A stretch of 64,000 nucleotides of DNA from the NCBI GenBank assembly GCA_040754295.1, contig JBFMCQ010000010.1, positions 1 to 64,000 of the forward strand. The letters are read 5' to 3'. A program made the position numbers and the translations under genes. Position 1 is the first letter of the stretch; each line of letters starts with the position of its first letter. This stretch comes from Solimonas sp040754295 (GTDB lineage: Bacteria > Pseudomonadota > Gammaproteobacteria > Nevskiales > Nevskiaceae). This document shows positions 1 to 10,600 of this stretch, piece after piece. Under the pieces are notes generated by a model. It did no database searches. It was not told the DNA's origin and saw only the letters and a list, made by a program, of their open reading frames with translations.

Positions 1-12
1 GGTCGGGGTGTA

Positions 13-68
13 GGTCGGGCTTCAGCCCGACGACGGACTGCGCTTGTCGGGCTGACGCCCGACCTACG
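13..68. repeat. REP-like palindromic intergenic element
   Basis: Two arms of about 20 bases, one starting GTAGGTCGGGCTTCAGCCCG and one ending GCTGACGCCCGACCTAC, face each other across a short spacer, and each arm is itself partly self-complementary. This is the architecture of REP/BIME repeats. A shorter relative (GTCGGGCTTCAACCCGAC) lies at 24289-24306. No RAYT-type transposase is visible in the window. Confidence 0.6.
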
Positions 69-160
69 GAGCCGCCTGCGGCACTGCGAGCAGCGCCCGC
101 CGCCGCAGGAACGCGCGCGCGTCCTCGCTGTCGTGCTCGAACCACGCCGCGGCGCTGTTA
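64..160 (-). pseudogene. 3' remnant of a metallopeptidase-like gene at the island's left edge
   Basis: Read on the minus strand this encodes a C-terminal tail containing AWFEHDSEDARAFL, continuing RRRALLAVPQAAP to a TAG at 64-66. The same tail occurs in the intact gene at 12680-13207. Bases 86-157 match 12717-12788 with about four differences. Homology stops abruptly near 158, where the secretion island begins. I read this as an insertion or duplication scar: the island is flanked by two copies of the 3' end of one gene. The remnant could also be a diverged paralogue, because its last codons differ from the intact copy. Confidence 0.65.
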
Positions 161-440
161 GAGGGGCAGTTCGACGCTACCGGCTCACCCGATGTGGCCC
201 GCCTTGTTTTCACGCGCCCCTTCAGGTTCATGTGTCATTGGAAGAGGCTCTGTGTTGCGGGTGGTCCGATCATGAAGTAAGGTCATCCCCGACAAGAGGT
301 CGATCGGGTCCCTGACGCACGTTTGAAAGAATTGGGGGCTTAGATTGTGCGGCGAGGCATCAGCACATGCGCGATGCCATCGCAACGGGACGGGCGTGGT
401 CGCCGCGAATGGACGCGCGGCCAACGAAGGGGAACGGGAC
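161..440. other. leader region of the secretion island, no gene seen
   Basis: About 280 bases between the gene remnant and the exporter gene. Short overlapping reading frames exist but none has a convincing start, codon use or similarity. The promoter of the island operon should lie here, but I see no strong sigma-70 pair. The exporter's ribosome-binding site (GAAGGGGA) is at the right end. Confidence 0.4.
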
Positions 441-2672
441 ATGGACGGGAGGGGTCCATCGGTGGCCGCTGCGGCGAGCCGTCGCAACGCTCCAGAGGCA
501 GCAGTTTCGGCGCCGAATGCGCCGGGCACGCAGCGCGTGCTGGCCTGTATGGACCGTGAGGACTTCCTTTGGATCGTGGGAAGCGTTGCGAACCTCTTTC
601 GCATTCCGTTCGATCCGCGGCTCATCGACAGAGAGTATCCGCCACCTTGCACCCGGTACGCTCTCGAAACCGCACTCCGCGGCATCGGATTGCAGACCGG
701 TTGGGCGGACTGCGCGGCGCTGCAACGCAGGGCTCAGAGATTTCCGCTTCCGGCGGTTGCGCTGTCAGTACGGAATGGTGTCCCAGGCATCGAGGCCGCG
801 CGCCCAGCGCTTCTGGTCAAGGCTGACGAGTCTCGCATCCTTTATTTCCGTAGCGGCTCGACCGCTGCCCAGTCGTTGCCCGTCGCCGACCTAGCCACGG
901 AGTTCGAGTCGCTGCTGTTCGTTTCGCGAGCCGCCCAAAACGAGGAATCAACCCCAGACGCCGAGCTGGAGAGCCAGCCCCGGGCATTCGGCTTTCGCTG
1001 GTTCATCCCCGAATTGCGCAAGCACAAGGCGATCTGGCGCGACGTTCTGGCGGCATCGCTGCTGATCCAGCTCATCGGGCTGACGACGCCGCTGTTCACG
1101 CAAGTGATCATCGACAAGGTCGTGGTTCACCAGACGCAGAGCACGCTCATCGTCGTCGGCTGCGGTCTGGTGATGTTCATGCTGTTCAACGCCGTCATGA
1201 GCTGGTTGCGGCAGTACCTCGTGAACCACACGGGCAACCGTCTGGACGCGGTTCTCGGCACCGAAGTCTTCCGCCGGTTGATCCGCCTGCCGCTTCCCTA
1301 TTTTGAGCGCAGGCCCACCGGCACGCTCGTGGCGCGCCTGCAGGGCGTCGAGACGATCCGAGCCTTTGTCACGGGCGCCGCCGTGTCCCTGGTCCTCGAC
1401 TTGCCGTTCTTGCTGATCTTCCTGGCGGTGATGTTCGCCTACAGCTGGCAACTGTCGCTGATCGCGGTTGGGATTCTCTCGCTCATCACGGTCCTGAGCT
1501 TGGTTGTCAGCCCAGTCCTGCGGGAGAAGCTCAACCAGCAGTTCATGCTCGGGGCGCGCAATCAGGCGTTCCTGACCGAGTACATTGCCGGCACGGAGAC
1601 CGTGAAGTCGCTACAGATGGAGCCGACGCTCGAACAGCGCTACGGGGACTACCTGGCAACCTATCTGGTCGCTGGATTCTCGACGCGGCAGCTGTCGAAC
1701 ACCTACAACGTCATTGCTCACGCTCTCGAACAGACGCTGATCCTCTCGATTCTCATCGTGGGCGCGCTCCTCGTCATGGAGAACGATGGCTTCACGATTG
1801 GAATGCTGGTGGCCTTCCAAATGTTCTCGTCGCGTATGACGCAGCCCGTTCTTCGTCTCGTTGGACTCTGGCAGGAGTTTCAGCAAGCCAACATCGCGGT
1901 GAAGCGGCTCGGCGACATTATGAACGCGCCTGCGGAACCGTATTCGCTGATCCCGCGGCGCGCTCGCACTGGGGGTGGCCGGATTGATCTCGTCAATCTG
2001 AGCTTCCGCTACGGCGACGAGCATCCTTGGCTCTATCGCGACCTCAACTACACGTTCGAGCCCGGCACGCTTACATTGATCATGGGGCCGAGTGGTTGCG
2101 GCAAGAGCACACTCGCCAAGCTCCTGCAGGGCTTCTACCTCGCCACCGACGGCCAAATCCGCATCGATGGCACTGACCTGCGCCACCTGAGCGCCAATGA
2201 GCTGCGCGGCCTGTTCGGGGTCGTCCCGCAGGAGACTCGCCTGTTCTCCGGAACGCTCTACGACAACCTGCTGCTCGCCAACCCGAACGCGACCTTCGAA
2301 GATGTTGTCTCCGCCTGCGAGGCAGCCGAGATCCACGATTTCATCCAAGCCCTTCCGCAGGGCTACCAAACCCCGATCGGCGAAGCTGGTGCCGGGCTCT
2401 CCGGTGGACAGAAGCAGCGCATCGCGATTGCGCGCGCGCTGCTCAAGAAGCCACGGATTCTGGTCTTCGATGAAGCCACGAGCAGCGTGGACGTGCAGAC
2501 GGCTGAAGCGCTTGCGCATACGGTGATGGCGCTTAAGGGTGAACGGACGATTCTTTTCATATCGCACACGCAACCTTACGGACTTATTCCCGATGCCCGG
2601 TTTCAGTTAGACACGTCGGAAGTTCAGTTTGAGAGGGATTTGGGACCAGAGAACGTCAATGAGAGTGAATAG
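441..2672 (+). CDS. type I secretion ABC exporter (HlyB/LapB-like permease-ATPase)
   Basis: Inner-membrane ATPase-permease that would drive export of the RTX protein through a TolC-type channel. It has 743 residues, typical of HlyB-class exporters. The N-terminal ~120 residues resemble the C39 peptidase-like domain. No catalytic Cys is obvious at its start, so it is probably the non-cleaving CLD type that docks RTX substrates. A membrane domain follows (about residues 180-460), then the ATPase: Walker A GPSGCGKST with K555, signature LSGGQKQRIAIARAL, Walker B ILVFDEATSSVD and an H-loop ISH. The ATG at 441 was chosen over an upstream in-frame TTG at 345 because GAAGGGGA precedes it. The end overlaps the next gene by 14 bases, implying an operon. 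Confidence 0.9.
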   Translation: MDGRGPSVAAAASRRNAPEAAVSAPNAPGTQRVLACMDREDFLWIVGSVANLFRIPFDPRLIDREYPPPCTRYALETALRGIGLQTGWADCAALQRRAQRFPLPAVALSVRNGVPGIEAARPALLVKADESRILYFRSGSTAAQSLPVADLATEFESLLFVSRAAQNEESTPDAELESQPRAFGFRWFIPELRKHKAIWRDVLAASLLIQLIGLTTPLFTQVIIDKVVVHQTQSTLIVVGCGLVMFMLFNAVMSWLRQYLVNHTGNRLDAVLGTEVFRRLIRLPLPYFERRPTGTLVARLQGVETIRAFVTGAAVSLVLDLPFLLIFLAVMFAYSWQLSLIAVGILSLITVLSLVVSPVLREKLNQQFMLGARNQAFLTEYIAGTETVKSLQMEPTLEQRYGDYLATYLVAGFSTRQLSNTYNVIAHALEQTLILSILIVGALLVMENDGFTIGMLVAFQMFSSRMTQPVLRLVGLWQEFQQANIAVKRLGDIMNAPAEPYSLIPRRARTGGGRIDLVNLSFRYGDEHPWLYRDLNYTFEPGTLTLIMGPSGCGKSTLAKLLQGFYLATDGQIRIDGTDLRHLSANELRGLFGVVPQETRLFSGTLYDNLLLANPNATFEDVVSACEAAEIHDFIQALPQGYQTPIGEAGAGLSGGQKQRIAIARALLKKPRILVFDEATSSVDVQTAEALAHTVMALKGERTILFISHTQPYGLIPDARFQLDTSEVQFERDLGPENVNESE

Positions 2673-3378
2673 CCCTGCCTACTGGCTATCCCTGTCCGTC
2701 ACGGTCATGGCTGGCGTTTGCGCGTGCAATTCGCAGCCGAGCGACTTTCGTGAAAGGGCCGAGGCACACGGCCTGCTGGACGATCCGGCGATTTTTCGAG
2801 TTCGCGTAGGTGACACCCAGCTCGAAATCCCCAAGAAGTACATTCATGCCAATGGTGTGTCCACGTGGGGAACAAAGCCAATAGTGCGAGGCCAAGCGGA
2901 CGAGGTGTGGTTAGGTGCGTTGCTCCCTGATTTTCTCTCTTCTGAGGATCAGAAAGCCAAGCTGTCTACAGAAAGCGTCGTGGAGCGGCAGGTGACCATT
3001 CGCCTTTACCGAGTCGACGCAGAATCAAACGCAGCGGAGTTGTCCGAGAAGCATTTCCGCGCAACATCTTGGCGAAAAATTAGTGCGCTTGCAGACATCG
3101 GGCTGAAGGAATATGACCGGAGCAGCAACAGCTGGGGGAGCTTAAGTTACGTTCCGATTGATTCGGAGTACCGCACATTGGACGGGCGCGAGTTGATCTT
3201 CTCATGCCTGCGATACGACGTTACCAAGAACGCGGCGCTGCAGTGCAAGACTCATTACAAGCTCGCACCCACCACCGGGTTGGACTATCGCTTTGATTGG
3301 GGTCAGCTGAAGAAGTGGAAAGACATCGATCAGGGCGTTCGTAGGCTTCTGAACACATTTAGGGAGAGTGCATCATGA
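2659..3378 (+). CDS. putative lipoprotein of the RTX secretion island
   Basis: A 239-residue protein with a signal peptide ending in GVCAC, so it is probably lipidated, although the lipobox is atypical. I chose ATG 2659, which overlaps the exporter's end, because it puts the hydrophobic segment at the N-terminus; an in-frame start at 2629 would bury it. I recognise no catalytic motif. A C-terminal region with paired Cys and a WKDID segment recalls lipoproteins found next to secreted effectors, some of which are immunity proteins. That analogy is weak. GC content is visibly lower than in flanking chromosomal genes. Its stop overlaps the ATG at 3375, the likely original start of the decayed second exporter. 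Possible roles are immunity, anchoring or secretion accessory. Confidence 0.6.
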   Translation: MRVNSPAYWLSLSVTVMAGVCACNSQPSDFRERAEAHGLLDDPAIFRVRVGDTQLEIPKKYIHANGVSTWGTKPIVRGQADEVWLGALLPDFLSSEDQKAKLSTESVVERQVTIRLYRVDAESNAAELSEKHFRATSWRKISALADIGLKEYDRSSNSWGSLSYVPIDSEYRTLDGRELIFSCLRYDVTKNAALQCKTHYKLAPTTGLDYRFDWGQLKKWKDIDQGVRRLLNTFRESAS

Positions 3379-3693
3379 GCTTTACATTTTCCTCACTTTA
3401 TCGAAAGCCTGCCGCGGGGCTATCAGACGCCCATCGGCGAACAAGGTGCCGGCCTGTCGGGTGGACAGAAGCAGCGGATCGCTATCGCAAGAGCGCTGCT
3501 GAAGAAACCGCGCATTCTCGTCTTTGACGAGGCGACGAGCAGTGTAGACGCCCAGACTGCCGAAGCGCTCGCGAGGACTGTGATGTCGCTGAAAGGCGCG
3601 CAGACTATTTTATTCGTAGCACACGCAAAGCCTACGGGACTGGCGCCCGATGCCGAGCTCTTCTTCGCGAGGCACGTCGAACTCAGCTCATGA
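3375..3693 (+). pseudogene. remnant of a second type I ABC exporter (C-terminal ATPase fragment)
   Basis: From 3397 to the TGA at 3691-3693 one frame encodes the last 98 residues of an exporter ATPase: signature LSGGQKQRIAIARAL, Walker B ILVFDEATSSVD and an H-loop VAH. It closely follows the end of the exporter at 441-2672. The membrane domain and Walker A are missing. The ATG at 3375 overlaps the preceding stop as ATGA and is likely the original start, but it now reads into a different frame, so an internal deletion probably joined the first few codons to the 3' end. The fragment's stop overlaps the next gene's ATG, so operon coupling survived the decay. Confidence 0.8.
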
Positions 3694-4685
3694 GTCCTGA
3701 ATCAATGCTCCAGAACGATAGCACGCGCGCAGCCGAGCTAGTCTTGAGCCGCGGCCAGAAGCATCGACCTCGCTTTCTGCTGGTGCGCTCACTGGCAGGT
3801 GTAGCAGCTGCCCTTCTTCTGGGCTGTGATCGTGCGCCGCATACGGAAGCGTCCGCAGACATGTTGCGCGCTACGGAGAGCACGGTCGCTATTGATTGGA
3901 CACATATCCCCACGGGAGCGCGGCTTCGCCTGCGAGTTCCAAAGCCATGCGTGGCATTGGAGATGCCTGGCTGTGATTCAGAGTGCCAAAAAAAGAATCG
4001 CGTCAGGACAAACGGCCCGGGTGCGATCGGACTAAAGATCCGATTCCAAGGGGCAGCCGTGAGCGATGAATCAACCGCAGCACGGACATGCCCGCCAGCG
4101 CTTCTAGAGGGAAGCGACGAAAGCTTCACGACGACTGTCACGCTGCTGGCCAATTATGCTGGGATGCCGAACTTTGCTTGGAGGGCTGACGTCACGCGTG
4201 ACGGGGCATACAAGCTCGCCGAGGGGCCTCATGAAAGGGGGTATTACCTCGTCGGTCCGGGGCCGGGCGGGCTGCTTCACTATCGTTACCAGATCTGCGA
4301 ACCAAGCGAGATCGACCAGCTGTCGACGCCGCTGCCATCCAACGTCTGGACCAAGCCAGGCGGTTTGCGAACGATCTATCCCGACGATACCGCGTCCTAC
4401 GGGTGTCGCGACTGGAACAGTGAGATCTTTTCAAGTCCACCCGACACGCCCCCAGATCGATATGACTGGTACAAGTTCATTCGGGCAATTCCGGGTGAGC
4501 ACTATGGATGCCGAACGGTCTCGGACTTCCTCGGGTGGCGAATGAACAGTCTGCATTGCTCTTACGCCATGCTCGAGTACCACGCTCAGATACGTACAGC
4601 CATGACAGCATGGTTGGAGCAGTTCGTTGTGCCACTTGATACGGCAGTCACCACCACATCTGAGAAACAAGGGAGTATCAAATGA
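3690..4685 (+). CDS. putative lipoprotein encoded directly upstream of the RTX gene
   Basis: A 331-residue protein with a long charged N-terminus, then a hydrophobic stretch ending in the clear lipobox ALLLGC at about residues 42-47, so it is predicted to be a lipoprotein. The mature part is Cys- and aromatic-rich and has no motif I recognise. The start overlaps the exporter remnant's stop, and the stop overlaps the RTX start (ATGA), so synthesis is probably coupled to the RTX protein. In Neisseria the lipoprotein FrpD binds the RTX protein FrpC and is encoded next to it. The order here suggests a similar anchor, or an immunity or chaperone role. This is inferred from position only. Confidence 0.7.
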   Translation: MSPESMLQNDSTRAAELVLSRGQKHRPRFLLVRSLAGVAAALLLGCDRAPHTEASADMLRATESTVAIDWTHIPTGARLRLRVPKPCVALEMPGCDSECQKKNRVRTNGPGAIGLKIRFQGAAVSDESTAARTCPPALLEGSDESFTTTVTLLANYAGMPNFAWRADVTRDGAYKLAEGPHERGYYLVGPGPGGLLHYRYQICEPSEIDQLSTPLPSNVWTKPGGLRTIYPDDTASYGCRDWNSEIFSSPPDTPPDRYDWYKFIRAIPGEHYGCRTVSDFLGWRMNSLHCSYAMLEYHAQIRTAMTAWLEQFVVPLDTAVTTTSEKQGSIK

Positions 4686-7600
4686 GTGACGGGTCCTTTC
4701 TGACGGCGTCAGGCGACGCCATCGCGCTGAGCGATCTGGAGCTTGGCTATCTGCAGAATTTCGTGCAGGCGGGCGATAGAGGTGGCCTCTACTCCGCGTA
4801 CTACAACATGACCGAGTCTGACCAGACGGTCCAACAAGCGTTTATCTCAACGTTTTCGGAGCTTACCGGGGGAATTGCCTACGGAGCCAACTGGTTTCTC
4901 CGGGCGCTATACGGTGACGGTGCAAGCGATGGAAGCAACAACTTCTATCCCGGCATCTACTTCCTCTCGCAACAGGTTGATCAATCATTGTTTGACACGG
5001 TAAGCGACGACGTGCTGGCCGGCGGTAGCGGCTTGCTCACGGACGCACAGGTGTTCGATTCGGCTGAGGCCGGGTGGAACGTTCCGGAAGCGCAGGGCGG
5101 AGATCTCACACGGTGGTTCCCGGGTAATATATTCCGGCTCGGAGCGAACGCTTTTGAGGAGCTCCTTTCCTGGGTGGAGGGGCTGATCCCCGCGGGAAGC
5201 AACCTTTACGACGAACTTGGCAAAGCACTGGAATGGTTCAATGAGCAGCTCGATCGTTACAGCAACGGCGAGATCGGGCGAGAAGCTTTCTGGTCGGACC
5301 TAGGCGCGCGAACACCTAGCCTCGCGGCAGCTTTGATCGGTGTCCTAGCTGCGCCGCTTCTATCGAAGAGACCCTCTGACTTCTCCGACGAGAACCTATA
5401 CGAACGCCACGAGTTGCCCGGTGGCGATTATGTCGTCTACATCGACCGAAGCAATGGGAAGGTTGTCGGCTTCTTCGACAACACCATCCTGCCCACGAGC
5501 CTTAGCGAGGCGCTCAACACGTTGCTTGGCGCAGCTCAGATTGCCGCGTCGCCGACACTCTCCGCGGCGATGGAGGTACTGCGTCAACTGGATAGCTGGG
5601 CCAACGGGCCACTCGAGTACCTGCGTCAGCACCTTTACGAGTGGGCTGAACCAATCAACGGGGACGACGAAGCTAGGCTGTCAAACGCACCCGGTTCGCT
5701 CGTCTATGTATCGCAAGATGCTGGCACGGTCGGACAGGACAACCTGTGGGGAACGACAGGCGGGGACACCATCGACGGCGGCGCAAGTAATGACGCTCTG
5801 TTTGGGGGTGCAGGTACCGATACGCTCCATGGAGGCTCAGGTAACGACATCATGTGGGGCCAGCAAGACAGCGATCACATCTTTGGAGATGCTGGGAATG
5901 ATGTGCTCCGCGGTGGATCGGGCGATGATGTTATTGAGGGGGGTGACGATGACGACGTTCTTGATGGTGGTGACCTGCATAGTGAACGCGACAGTGGACA
6001 GGACACCCTGGTAGGTGGTCGAGGCAACGATGTCTTGTTCGGCGGCAACAACGATGACCATTTGTACGGCGATCTGCAATCCAACAGTGACAATAGCGTT
6101 CCAGGCAACGACCATCTGTATGGTGGAACTGGAAATGATCTCCTCTTTGGCGGAGGCGGTGGCGACGTGCTCGAAGGAGGGGCGAACAACGATGAGCTGA
6201 CGGGCGGGACCGGCAGTGATCGGTTGTTTGGCGAAGACGGCAATGACACCCTGGTCGGCAGCAGCGGGGCAGTTGATGACTACGTACTCGATACGCTCGT
6301 GGGCGGATCTGGGGCCGACACGTACTATGTAGGACAGGGCGATTCTGTTTTCGATGAGGACGGGAATGGAACGCTCTACTACCAAAACCAGTCGCTAACC
6401 TTGACCGGAGCATACGCTCAGGTTGAGTCAGGGGGAGCATATTACCGGCGTGACGACGGGTTGACCGTCCACGTCACGGACGTTGACGGCGATGGAGCCG
6501 AAGACGATGTTCGGGTAGTTGGTGCCAACACATTCTCGATCCTGAATTTTGCCGACGGCAATTTCGGTATCCAGCTTGTCGACATGACGCCTGTGGATAC
6601 GCCCCCACCCCAGGCAACCAACACAATACTCGGTGACTTCGCGCCGGCGGATGATCCGCCGGAGTACGATGACCTCGACAACGTGGTCACAGGCGATACG
6701 CCAGCACCGGGGAGAGAGGACCTTCTCTACGACAGCGCCGGCAACGATCGCATCGAGGGCCGCGGCGGCGATGACAACATCGTAGCTTGGCGCGGTGGGG
6801 ACGACGACATCGACGGCGGCGACGGCGCCGACGTGATCACCGGCCACGACGGCAACGACCGCATTGCCGGCGGTCCTGGCAGCGACTTCATGCTCGCGGG
6901 GTTTGGCGAAGACTGGGTGTTCGCCGACCAGGTGCTGACGCTGGAGGAGGCCCTAGCACAGAACGAGACCGGAGAGCCCACCGGTACGCGCGGCGACTAC
7001 CTGAGCGGCTATTTCGGAAACGATCACCTAATCGGCGGATCGGGCAATGACGCCCTGACCGGCGGCGAAGGCGACGACTTCCTCGTCGGCGGCGTAGGCG
7101 ACGATGATCTCTGGGGTGATGTGCAGACCTTGTCGGGGACGCGCGACTGGGAAGTCCTACGCACGATCACCGACGAAGCCTACCTGACCACCTTCTCAAA
7201 TGTTGCATACGAAATCGTTGAAGCTGGTGGCAACGATCGCTTGTTCGGCGGAGCGGGCGTGGACTGGATCCACGGTGAAGGCGGCAACGACTATCTCGAC
7301 GGCGGCGCGGATGACGACGTCCTGTTTGCCGGCACGGGCGATGACGTCCTTGTGGGCGGTTCCGGTGCCGACCTTCTTCAGGGTGACGACGCCAACAATC
7401 CCGAAGCGCAGCACGGCAGCGACTACCTGGACGGTGGCGAGGGCAATGACGTTTTGCAGGGAGGCGGTGGCAGCGACGTGCTTTTGGGCGGCGACGGCGA
7501 TGACCATCTAGGTGGGGACTACCCGTGGCTCTCGGCGACTTACCAGGGCAATGACTATCTCGACGGTGGCGCCGGCAATGACTGGCTGCAGGGCGAGGGT

Positions 7601-10600
7601 GGTGACGATACGATCCTAGGTGGCGTTGGAAACGACACCATGTTTGGTCAGGCCGGAAACGACCTGCTGTTCGGCGACGGTGGCGACGACTGGATGCAGG
7701 GCGGTGAAGGTGACGACGACCTTGATGGCGGAGATGGCGCCGATGTAATTTTCGGTGAAGCTGGCCTCGACGTGTTGTTCGGCGGCTTGGGTGCCGACCA
7801 ACTGATCGGTGGGGACGACGACGACGTTCTCGATGGAGGCGGGGATGCTGATCTGCTGTTCGGCCAGGCCGGGAACGATGTCTTGCTCGGTGGCGATGGC
7901 AATGACCAGATCCAAGGCGGCGATGGCGTCGACGTTCTTGACGGCGGAGCCGGCACAGATACGCTGTTGGGCGAGTTTGGGAACGACCTCTTGTTCGGCG
8001 GCGGCGGCAACGACCAGCTCCAGGGCGGAGCAGACGATGACTACCTCGACGGCGGCGACAACGACGACGTTCTGTTCGGCGAGGCTGGTGCTGATACGCT
8101 GGTTGGCGGTGCAGGTAACGACGCCCTGCTCGGAGGTGCTGGAGACGACACGCTGATTGGCGGCGCTGGGGTCGACACCTACTACATCACCTGGGGCGGC
8201 GGCGTTGACCGACTCATCGACTCGGTCGAGCCGAACGGCAGCCCGAACTACGTCTATCTGACCGGAGGCATCACGCTTGCGGATCTGTCGCTGAGCCTTG
8301 GGTCGCTTGCCGTGCACATCGGTGACCAGGGCGACGTCATCCACATCGAGAACTTCGACCCGAACGATCCATACGCCAACCCGGTTGTGACCTTCGTGTT
8401 CGACGACGGCACGACCGTCGGCTGGAACCAGCTCATCGATACCTTGGGCATCCCGATTCAGGGTACCCCTGAAGATGATGTCCTCACCGGCACTGGGTTG
8501 GCCGACAGTATCTCTGCCCTGGCCGGCAACGACTTCATCGACGGCCAAGGCGGTGCCGACACGCTCTACGGGCAGGAGGGTGATGACACGTATGTTGTCG
8601 ATGCCGAGGACTCGGTCGTCGAACTCGCCGGCGAGGGCAACGACACGATTCAGGCCGATTTCAGTGCCGCTCTACCGGATAACGTCGAGAACCTTCTGCT
8701 CCTTGGCGGCAGCAACATCAACGGCACTGGCAACGCACTCGACAACACGATCGAGGGCAACTCCGGGAACAACGTGCTCGACGGCGCGGCGGGCACCGAT
8801 ACGCTGATCGGGCACGACGGGGACGACACCTATCATGTCGACCAAGCCGGGGACGTCGTCATCGAGGCACCGGATGCCGGTCATGACACGGTGATCGTCC
8901 ATGCCGGCAGCTACGTGCTCCCGGACAACGTCGAGGTCCTGCAGCTGACCGGCACTGCGACGCTGGGCGTCGGCAACGCAGCCGACAATCTGCTGCAGGC
9001 AGGTGCGGGACAGACTGCAGCCGTCGAGCTAAGAGGCGAGGGTGGCAATGACACGCTGACCGGTGGCGCCGGCGTCGACACTCTGATTGGCGGCACCGGC
9101 GATGACGTCCTCACCGGCAACGGTGGCGCGGACCGCTATGAGGTTACCCTCGGCGACGGCCAGGACGTCATCAGCGATGCCGACTCCGGCAATGTGATCG
9201 TGCTGCATGGTGCGCTGACCGAGGCGGATCTTCAGGCTGAACGCGTCGACGGTGGCATCCTGCTGCACTATGGAACCGGCGGTGATTCCATTCTGATCAC
9301 GTCGAGCAATCCGAACATCAAGCCGATCAACGTGGTGTCCCACATCGAGTTCGATGACGGCACGATCGTCAATATCGCAGACTTCTTTGCCGGCGAACCC
9401 ATCGTAGGGACGGATGGAGACGATGTGCTGGTTGGTACGGAAGCCGATGACACCATCTACGGCTTGGCAGGCAACGACCACATTGACGGCCTCGCTGGCG
9501 GCGACGCTCTGTACGGACACGAAGGCGACGACACCTACGTGATCGACGCGGACGACAGCGTCATCGAAGATGCCGGACAAGGTCACGACACGATTCAGGC
9601 CGACTTCAGCACCGCCTTGCCGGACAACGTCGAGGTATTGGAGCTGACCGGCGGCGCCGCGTCGGGCACTGGCAATGCGCTCGACAACACGCTGATGGCC
9701 AGCACGCTGGCGACCAGCGTCACGCTCGACGGGCAGGGCGGCAACGACACGCTGGTCGGCGGCAGCGCTGCCGACACGCTCGTGGGCGGACTGGGCGACG
9801 ACCTTCTGACCGGCAATGGCGGTTCTGATCGCTATGAATTCGCAGTTGGCGACGGGCAGGATGTCATTAGCGACGCGGACGCAGCCAATGTGATCGTCCT
9901 GCACGGCGCGTTGACCGAAGCGGATCTTCAGGCCGAGCGTGTCGACGGCGGTATCCTGGTGCACTACGGCACAGACGGCGACTCGATCCTGATCACGTCG
10001 ACCAATCCGAACGTCAAGCCGATCGACGTGGTCTCGCACATCGAACTTGACGACGGCACGACCGTGAGTATTGTCGACTTCTTCGGCGGTGAGCCCATCC
10101 TGGGCACCGAAGGGAACGACGTGCTGGTGGGGACAGACGGCGACGACATCATCGACGGCCTTGCAGGTGGCGACACGATGACGGGCGGCGCCGGTAACGA
10201 CGTGTACTACGTTGACGCGGTGTGCGACGACAGCAGCCCGAGCGACACGAGTCAGTCGGCCGGCAACGAAGGCGTCGGCAACGGCGACGATGCTCCGCCG
10301 CCGGGACACGACGACAACCAGAACGACGGTTCAGGCGCGTCCCCTGGCAATCCCGGCAACAGCGGCAATGGCCAAGGCAACGATCCACACCCGGACGAAG
10401 AGTGCGTCGAGGATCTCGTGGTCGAGTACGCGGGCGGCGGCTTCGACACGGTCTACAGCACAGTTAGCTACGTTCTGCCTGAGCACGTGGAGGCGCTCAC
10501 CCTGATCGGCGACGGCCCCATCAACGGGACGGGCAACGGTCTCGACAACGTGCTCGTCGGCAACGGTGCGGCCAACACGTTGGCGGGTGAGGCGGGCAAC

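Noticed and set aside
5750..10200. Regular DNA repeats that could suggest a CRISPR array or satellite
   Set aside because: The periodicity is 27 bases in frame and encodes RTX nonapeptides; repeats vary at silent sites and no spacers are present.
7616..10309. Long Val/Ala-rich antisense frames in the RTX gene
   Set aside because: They arise from the regular GGxGxD repeats read backwards; no start signals or motifs.
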